DNA from: Cristatella mucedo
Lineage: Eukaryota > Bryozoa > Phylactolaemata > Cristatellidae
Direction of reading: 5' to 3'
DNA length: 64,000 nt
NCBI GenBank assembly: GCA_009760855.2
Contig: WPIO01000002.1
Span: forward strand, 3,745,001 to 3,809,000
The position numbers were made by a program, and so were the translations under genes. Positions 21,376 through 33,399 of the stretch are shown here, in pieces (the first letter of the stretch is position 1; the number at the start of each line of letters is the position of its first letter). The notes beneath the pieces were generated by a model that was given only the letters and a program-made list of their open reading frames with translations, had not been told where the DNA came from and did no database searches.

Positions 21376-22330
21376 TACGAATAATAATAATAATAAATGA
21401 AAATATACATTCGTAAAGAACCCTCCGAGAACCTAATCTCATTATTGGCACTTTACATTTGCTGTAAAGGAAGCATAATCAAATGGTTAGTGGTAACATG
21501 CACAATGTCAACAAGCATAACCTGTTTAGAATGACAGGCACACTTTCAACATGTAAATGCGGTTATTGGAAGCATGCACAGTGTCAGCACGCACAAATCC
21601 CGAAGACCCACCAAATCCTGTCTAAAACAGGTGCGGCATTAGCTTCTTTTTAAGCATCGTCCAGGGGGGTGTCGTTATGTCAGTCAAGAGTGAATTCTAG
21701 GCTTTGGGAGCATGCGACCTACAGGCACAATTTTTAAAAGATCCGAGGTTCGTGCGAGCTATAGCCGAATAATTTAATTCAGAAAATTGGGTGGCCCGTT
21801 GCCTAGCCTGGTAGGGGAGTATTAGGATAGGTAAACTGGAGCCAGGGAATGAAGGAGCCTAAAAGTCAGTGGCGGAACCTTAAAGTCGATGAGCTGCTCG
21901 ATAGTAAACCAGAGTATATTGGCCACAAGTAGTCTGACTTTGCGATTGCGACGCTCACGAAAGACGCGCTCAGCTGCAGAGTTTTGCACTAACTGCAAGC
22001 GCCTGATTTCTCAGGCCGGTGGACCAGCAAGCCGTGAGTTACAGAAGTCAAGACGCGATATTAAAAATGCAACGACTAACTTGGATGTTGTACCCCTGTC
22101 TAAGAAAGCCCGAATTTTAGCAGTTTTAAGTAACTAAAAATATTCTTTATAGTGGAGCTGGCGTGGTCGTCTAGCGAAAGCTTACTTTGGGACAGTACAC
22201 CTAGATTTTGTTTGGATGCAACAGGAATTACGCTGGAACAGCCAAATTTTAGCGTTAAAATTTCATATTTCTGATTCAAACTTGGTTTGCCCATAACTAG
22301 TAAGTTGGACGTATCTTGGCTTTGAAAAGC
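21376..22330 (-). mobile_element. L2-like LINE fragment, 3' UTR and end of ORF2
   Basis: Starts with the ATT-type repeat and reversed hairpin (CCCTCCGAGAACCTAATCTC...GGCACTTTACATTTGC), then the long shared 3' UTR, then decayed C-terminal ORF2. The minus strand keeps pieces also seen at 59.19-59.8 kb (MGKPSLNQKYEILTLKFG-like). Confidence 0.75.
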
Positions 22331-22645
22331 TAAAGTTATAAACAATAAGTACATATTTAGCACGTAAATCCTGCCGGTGAGCATTCAGGCTAAAAACAGC
22401 GAACCGGCTAGTAACAGAACTGTCGTTTGAGAAACGTTATTATTTTTCTTGAAATCATATTTAATGTAATATTAAAACACTTTGATGATACAGATTTTGT
22501 GTCTGGGGTTTTATTTTGCTATTATAGCATGCACTGCTCTCTGTAGGTGCTGCATTTTGGGATGCTCATAGTAGGAAGCGTACTACCGACGCCACACTAG
22601 CTAAGAAATAAATAATACAATACACATATAAAGTGGTAACTACAC

Positions 22646-22654
<9 letters not shown>

Positions 22655-22678
<24 letters not shown>

Positions 22679-22777
22679 CACGTGTGTGTGTGTGTGTGCG
22701 TGTGTGAGTGCGTGTGTGAGTGTGTGTCGCGCGTGTGTATGCGTATGTAAATGTATACGTATACGTAAACGTAAACG

Positions 22778-22865
<88 letters not shown>

Positions 22866-22877
22866 CGTGCGTGTGTG
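22655..22877. repeat. (TA)n and (TG)n microsatellites
   Basis: TA run, TG/CG-rich run, an ACGTAAACGT patch, TA, then about 70 bases of pure TG. The apparent Cys-Val open frames here are products of the repeat. Confidence 0.95.
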
Positions 22878-23071
22878 TAGTCAGCTGTTGTTATTCAGGA
22901 TCGTTGCATGGGACACCTTCCCAGCTAGATAGTGCTGCTTCCCCACCGTCGTTGTCACTTAAGTCGGAGCTAGCAGTCCTTTGAGCATACTGTTCTTTGT
23001 GTATATTGTCCTGTGTGTACTTCGACACGATAAAATTATGCCCGCATCATGAACCAGTTGACAGGTTCCCT

Positions 23072-23150
23072 TCCCAACGCATTTTAAGTGCCTAGAAAGA
23101 AATTAATTTTTCTTAGAGAGATACATAAATTTATTAATATCATCATCATT
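23072..23150 (+). mobile_element. Diverged L2-like tail
   Basis: TTTTAAGTGCCTAGAAAGAAATTAATTTTTCTTAGAG..., then AAATTTATTAATATCATCATCATT, an old version of the tail with its ATT-like repeat. Confidence 0.55.
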
Positions 23151-23524
23151 GTTACTCTGACTGGCACTCCAGTGGCGGACTGGTGGTATTGCTTTCACCC
23201 TCTGTGTCGCAAGTAGGTCACTGATCAGCCAAGACCACGTGGCTGGTCTTATTAACTCCGAGACAGAGCTCACCAAAGTGAATATGTTGGTCGTTCCTAT
23301 CGGTGAAAGCATTTCGGCTCATTGGCAAAACTGTGAGCGTTTGCTCAAATAGCAGTGTAGTTTCTATTATTTCTTCCTCGGGTGTTTGCCTGCCGCTCCG
23401 TTCACAAATATAACATAGTGAACTCCCATCTGTCAAACCACAAAGCCACAAAGAATAAACGGATTATAAGCCGGAGAGTTTTCACTCGCTAACTCTATAA
23501 CTCAGAGAAGTTGCAACTCCCGGA

Positions 23525-23803
23525 GGCCTTGTCGGGTAAACATGCATCTATTTATGACAGCATTTGGTGGGTCCCTGTGATTCGTCCTGTATGTGCTCAA
23601 GCGTGCTGACACTGTTGCATACTGCCACTAACCACTTTTGCATGCTGCCCCTCTGTGCACGTCACCCCTAGCCATGATATTCTTGTCGTTTATTGAGCAT
23701 GCTACCACTAACCATTCAATCGTTTGCACCCAATGTAAAGCGCCTAGAAAGAGATTAAGTTTTCTGAGGGCGCTTTACGAAATGTATTATTATTATTATA
23801 AAA
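23525..23803 (+). mobile_element. L2-like LINE 3' UTR and tail
   Basis: Contains GGGTCCCTGTGATTCGTCCT, the CATGCTGCC...GTCACCCC region and the hairpin AAAGCGCCTAGAAAGAGATT...GAGGGCGCTTTA ending in ATT repeats. Same order as in the 59.9-60.1 kb copy. Confidence 0.85.
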
Positions 23804-24725
23804 TGAAGCATTCTATAAATCCGGTTTCGTCCGTTCACTGTCGTGAAGTGGTGCGACACATGTGAAAGAGTACGCTTAGAAATCTGCTAGTAACTTGTAT
23901 TTGCTGCAGCAAATGCGTGTCGATGCCCGTTTCTTTTCTCTTTCTCTTTCCCGTTTTTATTTTTTGCGGCTGCAAGCTGCTGTAGTAATTGCGTCGCGAT
24001 GTGCATACCCTTATATGTAAAGTAGCTTTATTTTAGCGAAGAAAGTAGCTTTATTTTAGAGAGAAGCACAAGCATTTGTCATGCATCCTCCCAATATTCA
24101 TCTATAAGTAATTGAATTCTTAGAATCAAATGTGAATATTTCAGATTATGACACATCATGTTATACATGTGCCTCATCCATGAACCACAAACAGTTTCTT
24201 GTCACAGCAATTACAATTCAAATTCAATCAATCACGATTACCCGTGGGCCAACAAATAGCAAAAGTAATTATAGCTGTATTACATGCGGCTAAATGTGTT
24301 TAAGGTATCCTGGCTTTTTACGCCAGTGTTGCTGCATAGTTTACCATTCAAACCCTCACGGCCGACTTGGCATTTACCACTGACCCCGTGGACGCGATTT
24401 CCATGCCGAGGCGTCTACGACGTAGCTCCGACGTGGATAGTGAAACCCTATTGAGGTTTTTATTGGAGGATAACTTTTGATGTGCATGCAATGCTCCCGC
24501 TTTGTCAAGCTGAAACTCTGTTCCTAAGCCTGGTGCTTTTTCTGCTGCGTAGTCTAGAATAGGGGTACTAGTGGTTCGCACCTTCGGCACTGCAAGCATG
24601 GACATGGCGTGCTCGAGGGGCTTATCTCATTCTCAATCTTCACAATACGCTGTAATCGTTCGCGAATGCAGCACCAACCTAGCTAGAAAGTAGAAACGTA
24701 AGATATGACACCGTAATTAGACGAA

Positions 24726-25110
24726 GAGAATAATAATAATGATTCATTTGATATAGCCCTGTCAGAGAACTCAATCTCTTTCTAGGCTCTTTACAAGTTC
24801 TGCAAAGTAAGCACGATCGAATTGTCAGTAGTTGCATGCTCAATAAACAAGAATAACTTGGTTTGGAGTTGCGTCAGATGAAGTCTGTTGGCTACTGAAT
24901 GCGCACCGAAAGCCGCTTAGAGCTGTGAGTGAGCAATACAAAACTCTCCTGCGTAACGCCCACTTAGTCTTTATGGCTTTGTGGAATTACAGACGAAGAT
25001 ACGTTACATGCACAGGGTCAGCATGCAAGCATGGTTAGTGTGTCAGCACGCATAAGAACATAAAGGTCGAATCACAGGGACACACTGAATGCTGTGATAA
25101 ATCTATGAGA
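24726..25110 (-). mobile_element. L2-like 3' UTR split by a LINE-B tail
   Basis: 24726-24870 and about 25010-25110 are reversed L2 3' UTR. Between them (about 24870-25005, plus strand) is the end of a second LINE family: the GGCTACTGAATGCGCACCGAAAG...CTTTATGGCTTTGTGGAATTACAG type, as at 56,640-56,760. Confidence 0.6.
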
Positions 25111-25285
25111 TGGGGGTTATCTTGAGCCCTGCATTCCTCGTCGTTTCTTCTTCAGCTTATTTCTGATCTTTGACAACACAATTGGAGTACGAAAGCCATT
25201 TACTACTTTAGATTTGACTTCAAGCCAATATATTTTGGGAAAAATTCATTTTATTATCTGAGAGGTAAATATTTGCCTCAGATAA

Positions 25286-25435
25286 TAAAATAATTCGTTT
25301 GTATAGTGCCATAAGAGAACTTAATCTCTATTCGGGCGCTTCACATGTGCCGCTGGGTCGAGCCCACGACCTCAGGTCAGACCTCGGTCTGGGCGAGCAC
25401 CTTAATTGCTGTACCAAGCCAGCTCTATGTCAAAT
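25286..25435 (-). mobile_element. tRNA-derived SINE with L2-like tail
   Basis: Minus strand: tRNA-like head with GAGGTCGTGGGCTCGACCC (B-box-like), then GAAGCGCCCGAATAGAGATT and AAGTTCTCTTATGGCAC...TATACAAACG, a tail closely like the L2 hairpin, ending in an A/T-rich run. Confidence 0.65.
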
Positions 25436-25729
25436 TCACGCCCAAAACAATATATGGCGATATTGTTCGCTTCACGTGCATCAATCGGTGCAAAAACAGC
25501 AGACAGCCACGCCTGTCGCGATAGGTCAGAATAACAAGAGTTGCCATCAAGAGTGCTCGTTACTAATTCGGCATCCGTAAGAAGGGCCTTTGGTGTAGCG
25601 AGTGGCCCTGTTCACTCGGTGCTGGTGTACTTGGTCACGACTTAGTGCCCTATCAAGTGCACATCGCGTCGTATTCGTGTCTACAATTAGGAACTGTCTT
25701 CTACGGTGGCTTGCAGACAATGTAACTCG

Positions 25730-26100
25730 CTCCCCAGTTCTGCTTCGGCTAGATTATTGCAATTCCATTTTAGCTCAGCTACCAAAAAAGCCACTATGCC
25801 ACTGCGGCTGGTGATGAATATGACTGCAAGGCTAGTTTACAAATCCCAGATATTTACCGTGTGCCTCCTTTGCTGACAGAGCTTGGATGGCTGCGGGAGG
25901 ATCAACGGATACAGAGTAAAGCTCTTACACTGACCAGCAAGGCCCTCCACGGCTAGGCTCTTTCATAACTAGCTCAACTGCTACACCAGCTTCAGCCTCC
26001 TCGTGTCTTCAGGTCCTGTATGGACAATACATTAGCCGTTCCATTTGTCTCTTTAAAGACCGTTGGCGAAAGAAGCTTTTAGCTCTGTAGGTCCTAGAGA
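25730..26100 (+). mobile_element. LINE-B ORF2 C-terminal relic
   Basis: Broken frames give LDYCNSILAQLPKKP and further pieces that parallel the ORF2 end at 56,100-56,460. Several stops and frameshifts. Confidence 0.55.
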
Positions 26101-26269
26101 GAAGCACCCGATGGGCTTGATTGTTTAGCGTGCTGGCCTAAGCAAGATACTTGTTAGCTTATGCACGCTTGTCCAAGCACGATTTCATGCATTTGAACCA
26201 GTGTTTACTACTTCTCTCGCAGCGCGGTTAAGCATCCCGATATAATTTTATTCTATTATTGAGCTTTAC

Positions 26270-27345
26270 ATAAGACCCATTACTTGGATGACTATTATTT
26301 ATATCTCTTTAGGCGATTTCAGAGCGTCGGTGTCAACGGCTGATTGTCATCAGGTTAGCCTTTAAAGTATGAAGTACCTCAGGGATTTGCTCTGGGTCTA
26401 CTCTTTCGCATGTCATACTTACCCTCTTGTTATAATGTAATGGCCAACCGCAATAATACTTCCTGCCGTTTGCACACAAATGACTCGCAGCATACATTGC
26501 ATTCCGGCGAACTGGTTTTGTTCTGTCTGTTTTCTTATGCTTGCTGACATGCGTACGATTCAGTAGATGTTACTGATCAAAGGTCCTGCAACTCTGAAAA
26601 TGGCGATGAGAGTCTTCTTGCTTGCCGTTGCTTGCATATCTGAGGATTATTCGTGTACGCTTTTGCACGTTTGTCTAGCACGGTACCTTGCACTTTATTA
26701 TCTCTTTGGCACTTACTTTTCTTGCAGCTAGTTGTTAGGCTCCTAACGGGTATCACTCAGAAATAGAAAAGCCTCGTCCTCAAAATGGACTCGGCCAGCA
26801 ACTCCCCAGGAACATTTGGAGGCAATTTGGGCGTCCTGTTCCAAATTGATCTTACGATAGATGACCATATCGGCTGCAGTCTTGTCGGCCCACTGACTGT
26901 CGGCCCACTTTCAGCTATGCAAGGTAACAAATTTACAAAACTCGGGCTTCGGGAGATACATCTCAATTCTAATTGGCCCATGCATGTGTGACACGTCGTA
27001 TCGACTTCTACAACTTACTGCACGGGTATTTCGGCCAAGCAATACGGCGCTAGGAGTTTGTGTGAAATTCTGCAGTCAGGCTCGTCTGTCCTGGACGTCG
27101 CCATTGCTACGTCGCACTACTTTTCGCTGACCTGAGCTTTCTTCCCATCAAATAGAGTATAAACTTGGAAGGTTTTGCCATCGATGGTTAGGTCCCTTCG
27201 TCCTATTGGTCCGGTTTTCATATCCGGATTACTTTACTGTAATGGCACCGTAGCACCGGCTCTTCAGCGAATGCTATAGAGACCATACGTTTAATCCACA
27301 TGCCCACAAAGCGTGGAGCCCACTCCCCAGACTTCAGGCTCGCCG
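26270..27345 (+). mobile_element. Decayed L2-like ORF2 (reverse transcriptase and C-terminus)
   Basis: About 26,300-26,500 keeps FQSVGVNG, LKYEVPQG and a worn YADD region. From 26,755 on, pieces of the C-terminal part recur (CPGRRHCYVALLFADLSF-like). No 3' tail follows. Confidence 0.6.
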
Positions 27346-28000
27346 ACTCGATACGTAAAACGGAGCTACGGGCACAAGTGTTTTCTGTCCTCTGTGACTT
27401 CACTCGCGCCGACGCTGCCCACTGCTATCACAAAACACTGAACATATTTCCTTTGCGACATGACGAGTGTCTTGAAGGATTGTGTTCTCTTAGGTCATCT
27501 CTGAGATGTCTTATTTACAATTATAAATATTCACCCAGCAATGGTACGAGTTATTCCAAGGCCACTCATGCCTGTTGATCTTCCGAAATAAAACGTGCAA
27601 ATGCAGCATGATGACTGACATACCAGGCGATGCCCTATGCCATACCAAAACACCAATAAACGCGAAGCTAGTGAACCTTGGATCACTTAATTGGCTCGCC
27701 TGCATTGAGCCGAAAATTAAGGCAACGTCAGTTACTAAAGACAATTCTGGATGTTATGTTAAGTCTTATACTTCGTATTGGCAAACTAAGCATCTACCAC
27801 TCCATCCTGCAAACCATATTATTTACTTAAGTACCTAGCTACTGCACGAGTTCGGCAAGTTCAAACCACTGCCGCACGAAGACCACAGCTAATTTTGCAT
27901 GTGCATGCACCAAATTGCAACTATAACGACCAAACAGCTAGGAACTACCGAGACTATGCACGAATTACGTCTGACAAGGCATCTCTTAATCTCCAATGGG
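27346..28000. other. Intergenic, nothing recognised
   Basis: A few short open frames with no recognisable family. Lies downstream of the H2B 3' stem-loop. Confidence 0.4.
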
Positions 28001-28001
28001 T

Positions 28002-28017
28002 GGCCCTGAAAAGGGCC
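28002..28017 (-). terminator. Histone 3' stem-loop of H2B
   Basis: Minus strand reads GGCCCTTTTCAGGGCC, a six-base-pair stem with a four-base loop matching the SLBP-bound histone 3' consensus, followed by ACCCA. Confidence 0.95.
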
Positions 28018-28043
28018 GTTGTTAAGCCATAACTTGCCGACAT

Positions 28044-28668
<625 letters not shown>

Positions 28669-29061
28669 ATGACAGGTCGTGGTAAGGGAGGCAAGGCGGC
28701 TGGCAAGTCCAAGTCGAGGTCGTCGCGCGCCGGACTGCAGTTTCCGGTCGGCAGAATTCACAGGCTGCTGCGCAAGGGTAACTACGCGGAGCGCGTGGGA
28801 GCCGGAGCGCCCGTGTACCTGGCGGCCGTGATGGAGTATTTGGCGGCCGAGGTGCTGGAGCTGGCCGGCAACGCGGCGCGCGACAACAAGAAGACGAGAA
28901 TCGTGCCGCGTCACCTGCAGCTGGCCGTGCGCAACGACGAGGAGCTGAACAAGCTGCTGGCGGGCGTGACGATAGCGCAGGGCGGTGTGCTGCCCAACAT
29001 CCAGGCCGTGCTTCTGCCCAAGAAGACGGACAAGCCAGCGGCAGCAGCTAAGTCGGCGTAA
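28669..29061 (+). CDS. Histone H2A
   Basis: Intronless, 130 residues, canonical H2[21 protein letters not shown], acidic-patch residues in [29 protein letters not shown], then a short C-tail [15 protein letters not shown] with no SQ motif, so not H2A.X, and no H2A.Z signature. The N-terminus is MTGRGKGG, with threonine where serine is usual. Stop TAA, stem-loop at 29086-29101. Pairs with the divergent H2B. Confidence 0.98.
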   Translation: MTGRGKGGKAAGKSKSRSSRAGLQFPVGRIHRLLRKGNYAERVGAGAPVYLAAVMEYLAAEVLELAGNAARDNKKTRIVPRHLQLAVRNDEELNKLLAGVTIAQGGVLPNIQAVLLPKKTDKPAAAAKSA

Positions 29062-29085
29062 TTGAAGCATGGCAGTCAACAAAAC

Positions 29086-29101
29086 GGTCCTTTTCAGGAC
29101 C
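29086..29101 (+). terminator. Histone 3' stem-loop of H2A
   Basis: GGTCCTTTTCAGGACC followed by ACCA, matching the histone mRNA 3' end consensus. Confidence 0.95.
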
Positions 29102-29109
29102 ACCAAATT

Positions 29110-29740
29110 CGTACACGAGTAAGCTGTTCTTGCACAGCCATAAGTTGATGGTCAACCAAAATTAATCGTTAATCAAAATTTAGTACTAACCTTGAATCCT
29201 TATATGAGATTTTGCCATTATTGTTAGTATGCTCCCAAAGCCTGAGAATTGTACACTAATGGCGTCGCCTAATGCCCGGACTCGACCGCATTTCAAAAGA
29301 ATCCAAACCTGTCGAACACAGCGTCTAGTGCCATAGTTTCCAACCTTCCTGATGCCGAGACCCAGTAAAAGTTACTCAAGTTGTGGCGACTCAACCGTAG
29401 CATGATTGAGTGCTAAATGTGGAAATGCATGATTTCCGATGGTCTTAAGCTACTCCAGTGATAGGGTCGCGACCCACAGATAAGAACCGCTGGCTTAGAT
29501 ATCAAATTATCATCGGGCACAATACAAATTAATTATAAATAAATAACCGCTTAAGTATGGGGTACCTTATGGATCTGTGCTCGGTTGGCTTCTTTTTACA
29601 GTTTATCCTCACTCGATGATATATTGTCGTCACGGCTTTCACTTCTACAGAAATGAGGCACTTGAAGTTACACCTTTGTTTTAATCATTCCCAGTACGAC
29701 GAATTCTCTTACACCGTTGCTGCATGTGTTGATGGTATCC
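29110..29740. other. Intergenic after H2A, nothing recognised
   Basis: A+T-rich sequence without open frames of note. Leads into an L2 fragment. Confidence 0.4.
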
Positions 29741-30818
29741 GAACATAAATGGCAGTACACCTTTTAAAATTGAATGATGACAAAACCAACCTACCAGTTA
29801 TGGGCAAACCATGTATGATTCAGAAATTGGAAAGGTTAACTTTCAAACTTGGCTCTGCCAGCATATCTCCAGCTGAATCTGAGCTTAATGTGCATGTTCT
29901 GTTCCTAAGTGACCTGTCATTACAGACTACAGCACCAGTTGCACAGTTAAGTCTGCCCACTTTCAGCTACATAACATGGCTAAAATCATGACTTGTTCAG
30001 ACAGGGATACCACATCTAAATTGGTCAAGGCATTTGTGGAATCCAGTCTCGACATCTGTAACTAACTGCTTACGGGTCTACCGGCCTGTGCACTCAGGAC
30101 CTTGCAGCTCATGCAGAATTCTGCAGCTAGGCTTGTCTGTCGTGAGCTTCCCATCTGCCACATCAGACTAATTCTCGCCGACCTGCACTGGCTCCCAGTG
30201 AAGCAACGCATCGACTTGGAGGTTTTGTCACTCACTGTCAGGTCCCTTAATTCTTTGGCCCCAGCCTACCTATCAGATCTACTCAACAGGGCTAAGCATA
30301 GTACCACCCACTTTACGGAATCTGATAGTTTACCTATACCTAGTACAAAACTCGAATCCTTTGGACACCGTGCCTTTACTTCGTATGCTCCAAAAACCTG
30401 GAACTCACTCCCGCATTGCGTCACGACATCTCCTATAATAATAATAGTAATCATAATAATGCAGTTGATAAAGCGCCCTCAGATAATTCAATCTGTTTCT
30501 AGGCGCTTTACATTTGCTGCAAAGGGAAACGCGCTTGAATGGTGAGTAATATCATGCTTGATAAACAACATGAATAACATGGTTGGGGGTGACTTGTGCA
30601 CATTAAAAAAACCAAAAACGCATCTATTTATCTTACCATTTAGTGGGTCCCTGTGATTCGCCCTTCGTGTGCATGTACCTGCTTACACTATGCCTGATGC
30701 TTGCGGATGTTACCAGCAAACGTTTGGTAATGCTTTATCAGCAGCATCTATAAAATGCTTAGAGAGATTGAGTTCTCTGTGGGTGCTATATAAATGTGTT
30801 ACTCTTATTATCATAAGA
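29740..30818 (+). mobile_element. L2-like LINE 3' part, split by another L2 tail
   Basis: Open pieces KLNDDKTNLPVMGKPCMIQK (29,765 on) and SLAPAYLSDL with FGHRAFTSYAPKTWNSLP (30,102-30,430) are the ORF2 C-terminus. It is broken at about 30,433 by a reversed L2 tail (to about 30,600) and resumes with the 3' UTR and worn tail to about 30,818. Confidence 0.8.
30433..30600 (-). mobile_element. L2-like tail nested in another L2
   Basis: TAATAATAATAGTAATCATAATAATGC, then the reversed hairpin AAAGCGCCCTCAGATAATTC...TCTAGGCGCTTTACATTTGC and part of the 3' UTR, in the opposite orientation to its host element. Confidence 0.85.
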
Positions 30819-30971
30819 AAAACTATGAACCATGAAGGAGACGTCATCGACCTAAACGGTAGCAGCATTTTAAGAGCCACTTCATTGCCTGCCTTTTCTT
30901 TCAAGTAAGCCCCGCTAGATTCAGTATCGCACGTTACCTAATAAAGTAAAAGTTCAAGGTGGGATGATGCA

Positions 30972-31116
30972 GCAGCCTCATTAGTATAGCCCCAGAAGAC
31001 CCTCAATGGCTATCACCACTGCCGCCGTTGGAATACAGGATCACCCACATCAGGACTCGAACCCACGACCTCGGTCGGTAAGAGCGAGCACCTTATCTCC
31101 TGAGCTATCACCGCCT
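30972..31116 (-). mobile_element. tRNA-derived SINE
   Basis: Minus strand: TAGCTCAGGAGATAAGGTGC (A-box region) and GTGGGTTCGAGTCC (B box), then a body shared with 36,253-36,420 and 41,291-41,477. Confidence 0.65.
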
Positions 31117-31119
31117 AAA

Positions 31120-31396
31120 AGGCTGAGACCAGACCCCCACACGACACGGATTGAACACGGTCGGACCAGTACGGTTTAAGCCAAGCTAGTGTCTCCTCGT
31201 CTTCCAGACCGAACGCTGTTCTTAATCTTTCGAGCAGGATATCGTGAACAATAGTCTCAATCAAAGCTGGTAGATTCAGCAGCTCTAGAGCAGTGACATT
31301 CACGTCTTTTTTGGTGCATAGGATGTCATAGGTTGCATTGAGGTTTTGACCTAACTCAGTATCGACCAGCTTTCGTATCGAGCACAATGGAGCCAT
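31120..31396 (-). mobile_element. LINE reverse transcriptase fragment
   Basis: Open piece with IVHDILLERLRTAFGLEDE and LAWLKPYWSDRVQSVSCGG, matching the region of L2/CR1-type reverse transcriptases just after the first catalytic aspartate. The upstream catalytic D motif is altered (LPALIETI). Confidence 0.65.
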
Positions 31397-31924
31397 CTTT
31401 CTCGGTGCTTTGCTTACCTGTGTACCACTAAGAGATAATTACTAAGCAGGAGTGGATCGTACTAACCGGCTGTGAGTCATTCGTTAAATTTTGTTGCTAG
31501 TATTGTCATAATAACTGTGAGCTTAGCTTATGTATGCTTGCCCAGTCAGGATACGTTGCTTTTTCGCAAGTTTCTGGTCATTTGCACAGCTACGCGACTC
31601 GAGTCCGAAGACCGAGCAGATGCGATATTTGCAAGTAGTCTGGTTAGGTAAGCCAGAGCAAGAGAAGCCCTGCAAGGCTCGAACCGTTACAACAAATCGA
31701 GTGGTTAGGTGCTCATCCAACCAAGGTTGAGGCGAATGCACTTGATGACAGATGTCGTGGTCTCGAGACCCCTGGCATTCGTGAAGCCTCTGAATAGATA
31801 CTGAGTTCTCTTAGGGTGCTTTACCAAGGAATATGTTGATTAATTAATACAAAGAAATAGAGTAATATATAATATATATTACTCTATTTCTGTGCATCAA
31901 TTAATCCATATATTTCATATATAT

Positions 31925-31935
31925 TTCTTATGTTC

Positions 31936-31995
<60 letters not shown>

Positions 31996-32000
31996 TATTA
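31925..32000. repeat. (TA)n microsatellite
   Basis: TA run beside an inverted repeat centred near 31,870 (ACTCTATTTCTGTG against CAAAGAAATAGAGT). Confidence 0.9.
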
Positions 32001-32174
32001 TGACACTGGTTGAAGTGCAATACAAACCACCAGTGTTAATTATAATAATACTGGTAATGTATTTTGCATAGCACCCTAAGAGAACGAAATTTTTAGCCGG
32101 ATGCCATACATTGGGCTGCTAGTAGTGAAAATCCCGGTCAGAGAAATTCACGAATCGTGTTCAGGTAAGCAGCA

Positions 32175-32406
32175 AGCACACAGTTAAGCTTATTCGTGCT
32201 GACATTGTGAATGCTGCCACTAAACACACTTGCATGCTTACCATGTGCGTGTCTCCCCTAACCGTGTTATTCATGTTGTTATCAAGCATGATATTACCCA
32301 CCTTTCAATCGCGGTTTCCCTTGCAGCAAATGTAAAGCGCCTAGAGAGAGAGAGAGAGATTGAGTTATCTGAAGGCGCTTTATCAAGTGCATTATTATTA
32401 TTATTA
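32175..32406 (+). mobile_element. L2-like 3' UTR and tail
   Basis: CATGCTGCC...TGTTATTCATGTTGTTATCAAGCATG and the hairpin AAAGCGCCTAGAGAGAG...GGCGCTTTATCAAGTGC plus ATT repeats. Confidence 0.85.
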
Positions 32407-32637
32407 CAGATGCCATAACCGTGCATGTTGCCACAAACCGTATTTGCATGGTGACCCTGTGCACGTTACCCCTAACTAGTGTTATTCATGATGTTTACTG
32501 AGCATGCTATCACCAACCATTGGATCGTGTTTACTTTGCAGCAAATGTAAAGTGCCTAGAAAGAGATCGACTTCTCTGATGACGCTAAATCAAATGCATT
32601 ACTATTATTATTATTATTATTATTAACACTGACAAGT
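32407..32637 (+). mobile_element. L2-like 3' UTR and tail, second in a row
   Basis: A second, more diverged copy begins where the ATT repeat of the first one ends, suggesting insertion into the first tail. It ends in a longer ATT repeat. Confidence 0.75.
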
Positions 32638-32734
32638 TTATTCCAGGCGATGGGAAAACTGAGCAGAACTGATTCGTCTTTAGCTAGACTTAAACAATGC
32701 CAACCCCATAGCTTTTCCTAATTAACTATTGGTC

Positions 32735-32820
32735 ATTGGTTCAATTGCAGCAAGTTGTGAAGCGCTTGAACTGAGATTTAGTTCTTGTCGGGCGCTATAC
32801 ACATATTCATTATTATACAT
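32735..32820 (+). mobile_element. Old L2-like tail
   Basis: TTCAATTGCAGCAAGTTGTGAAGCGC, then GTCGGGCGCTATACACATATTC and ATT repeats. Confidence 0.5.
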
Positions 32821-33059
32821 ATTGATTCCTTTTTAATTCAATGAGGCGCTGCTGATTCGCTTAACTTAACGTAAGATTCTTTACTACCTGTTCGAAGACC
32901 AATTTCCAATCGGCAAAAGCTGGTCAGCTAGTCGAGCCAAAACCTTTGATGAACTCTTAGCACATACTAGTAGCACCCGACGTTTGTATGAGGCGTAGGG
33001 CCGAAGCGGACGAAGCTGCCGGGCATTGCTAATAGTAGGTCGCTTCGGATATGTCACTC

Positions 33060-33310
33060 AGTAACTATACCGTTGACTAAATGAAGATAACGATGATAAA
33101 TTTGAGTCATCCTAAGAAAAGCAAGCATCTATCAAGACACTTTACCTAGGTTGAATGGAAGGGTGTCAATTGGTTAGTGATAGCATGCACAATTTCATCA
33201 TGCTTAACCACTTGTCTATACAAGTATGGCATGGGAATACAATAGTGCCGGCGCCATTAAGTCCACCCACTATCATCTGAGGGACATGTCTAAAACCATA
33301 GCCTGTTTAG
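33060..33310 (-). mobile_element. Old reversed L2-like 3' UTR
   Basis: GATAACGATGATAAATTTGA...CAAGACACTTTACC and GTTAGTGATAGCATGCAC are diverged forms of the reversed tail and UTR. Confidence 0.5.
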
Positions 33311-33399
33311 ACAATAGCAGAGACCGCTAACCTAGTTCAACCGTTTGCTACGTGTCTAGATTACTTTACAATTCCCTGCATTCTGGACTACTGGCCTTT

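Noticed and set aside
22686-22984. Cys-Val repeat open frames
   Set aside because: Direct translation of a TG microsatellite.
32175-32820. CRISPR-like spaced repeats
   Set aside because: The repeated units are successive L2 3' tails of unequal length and age, in a eukaryotic genome.
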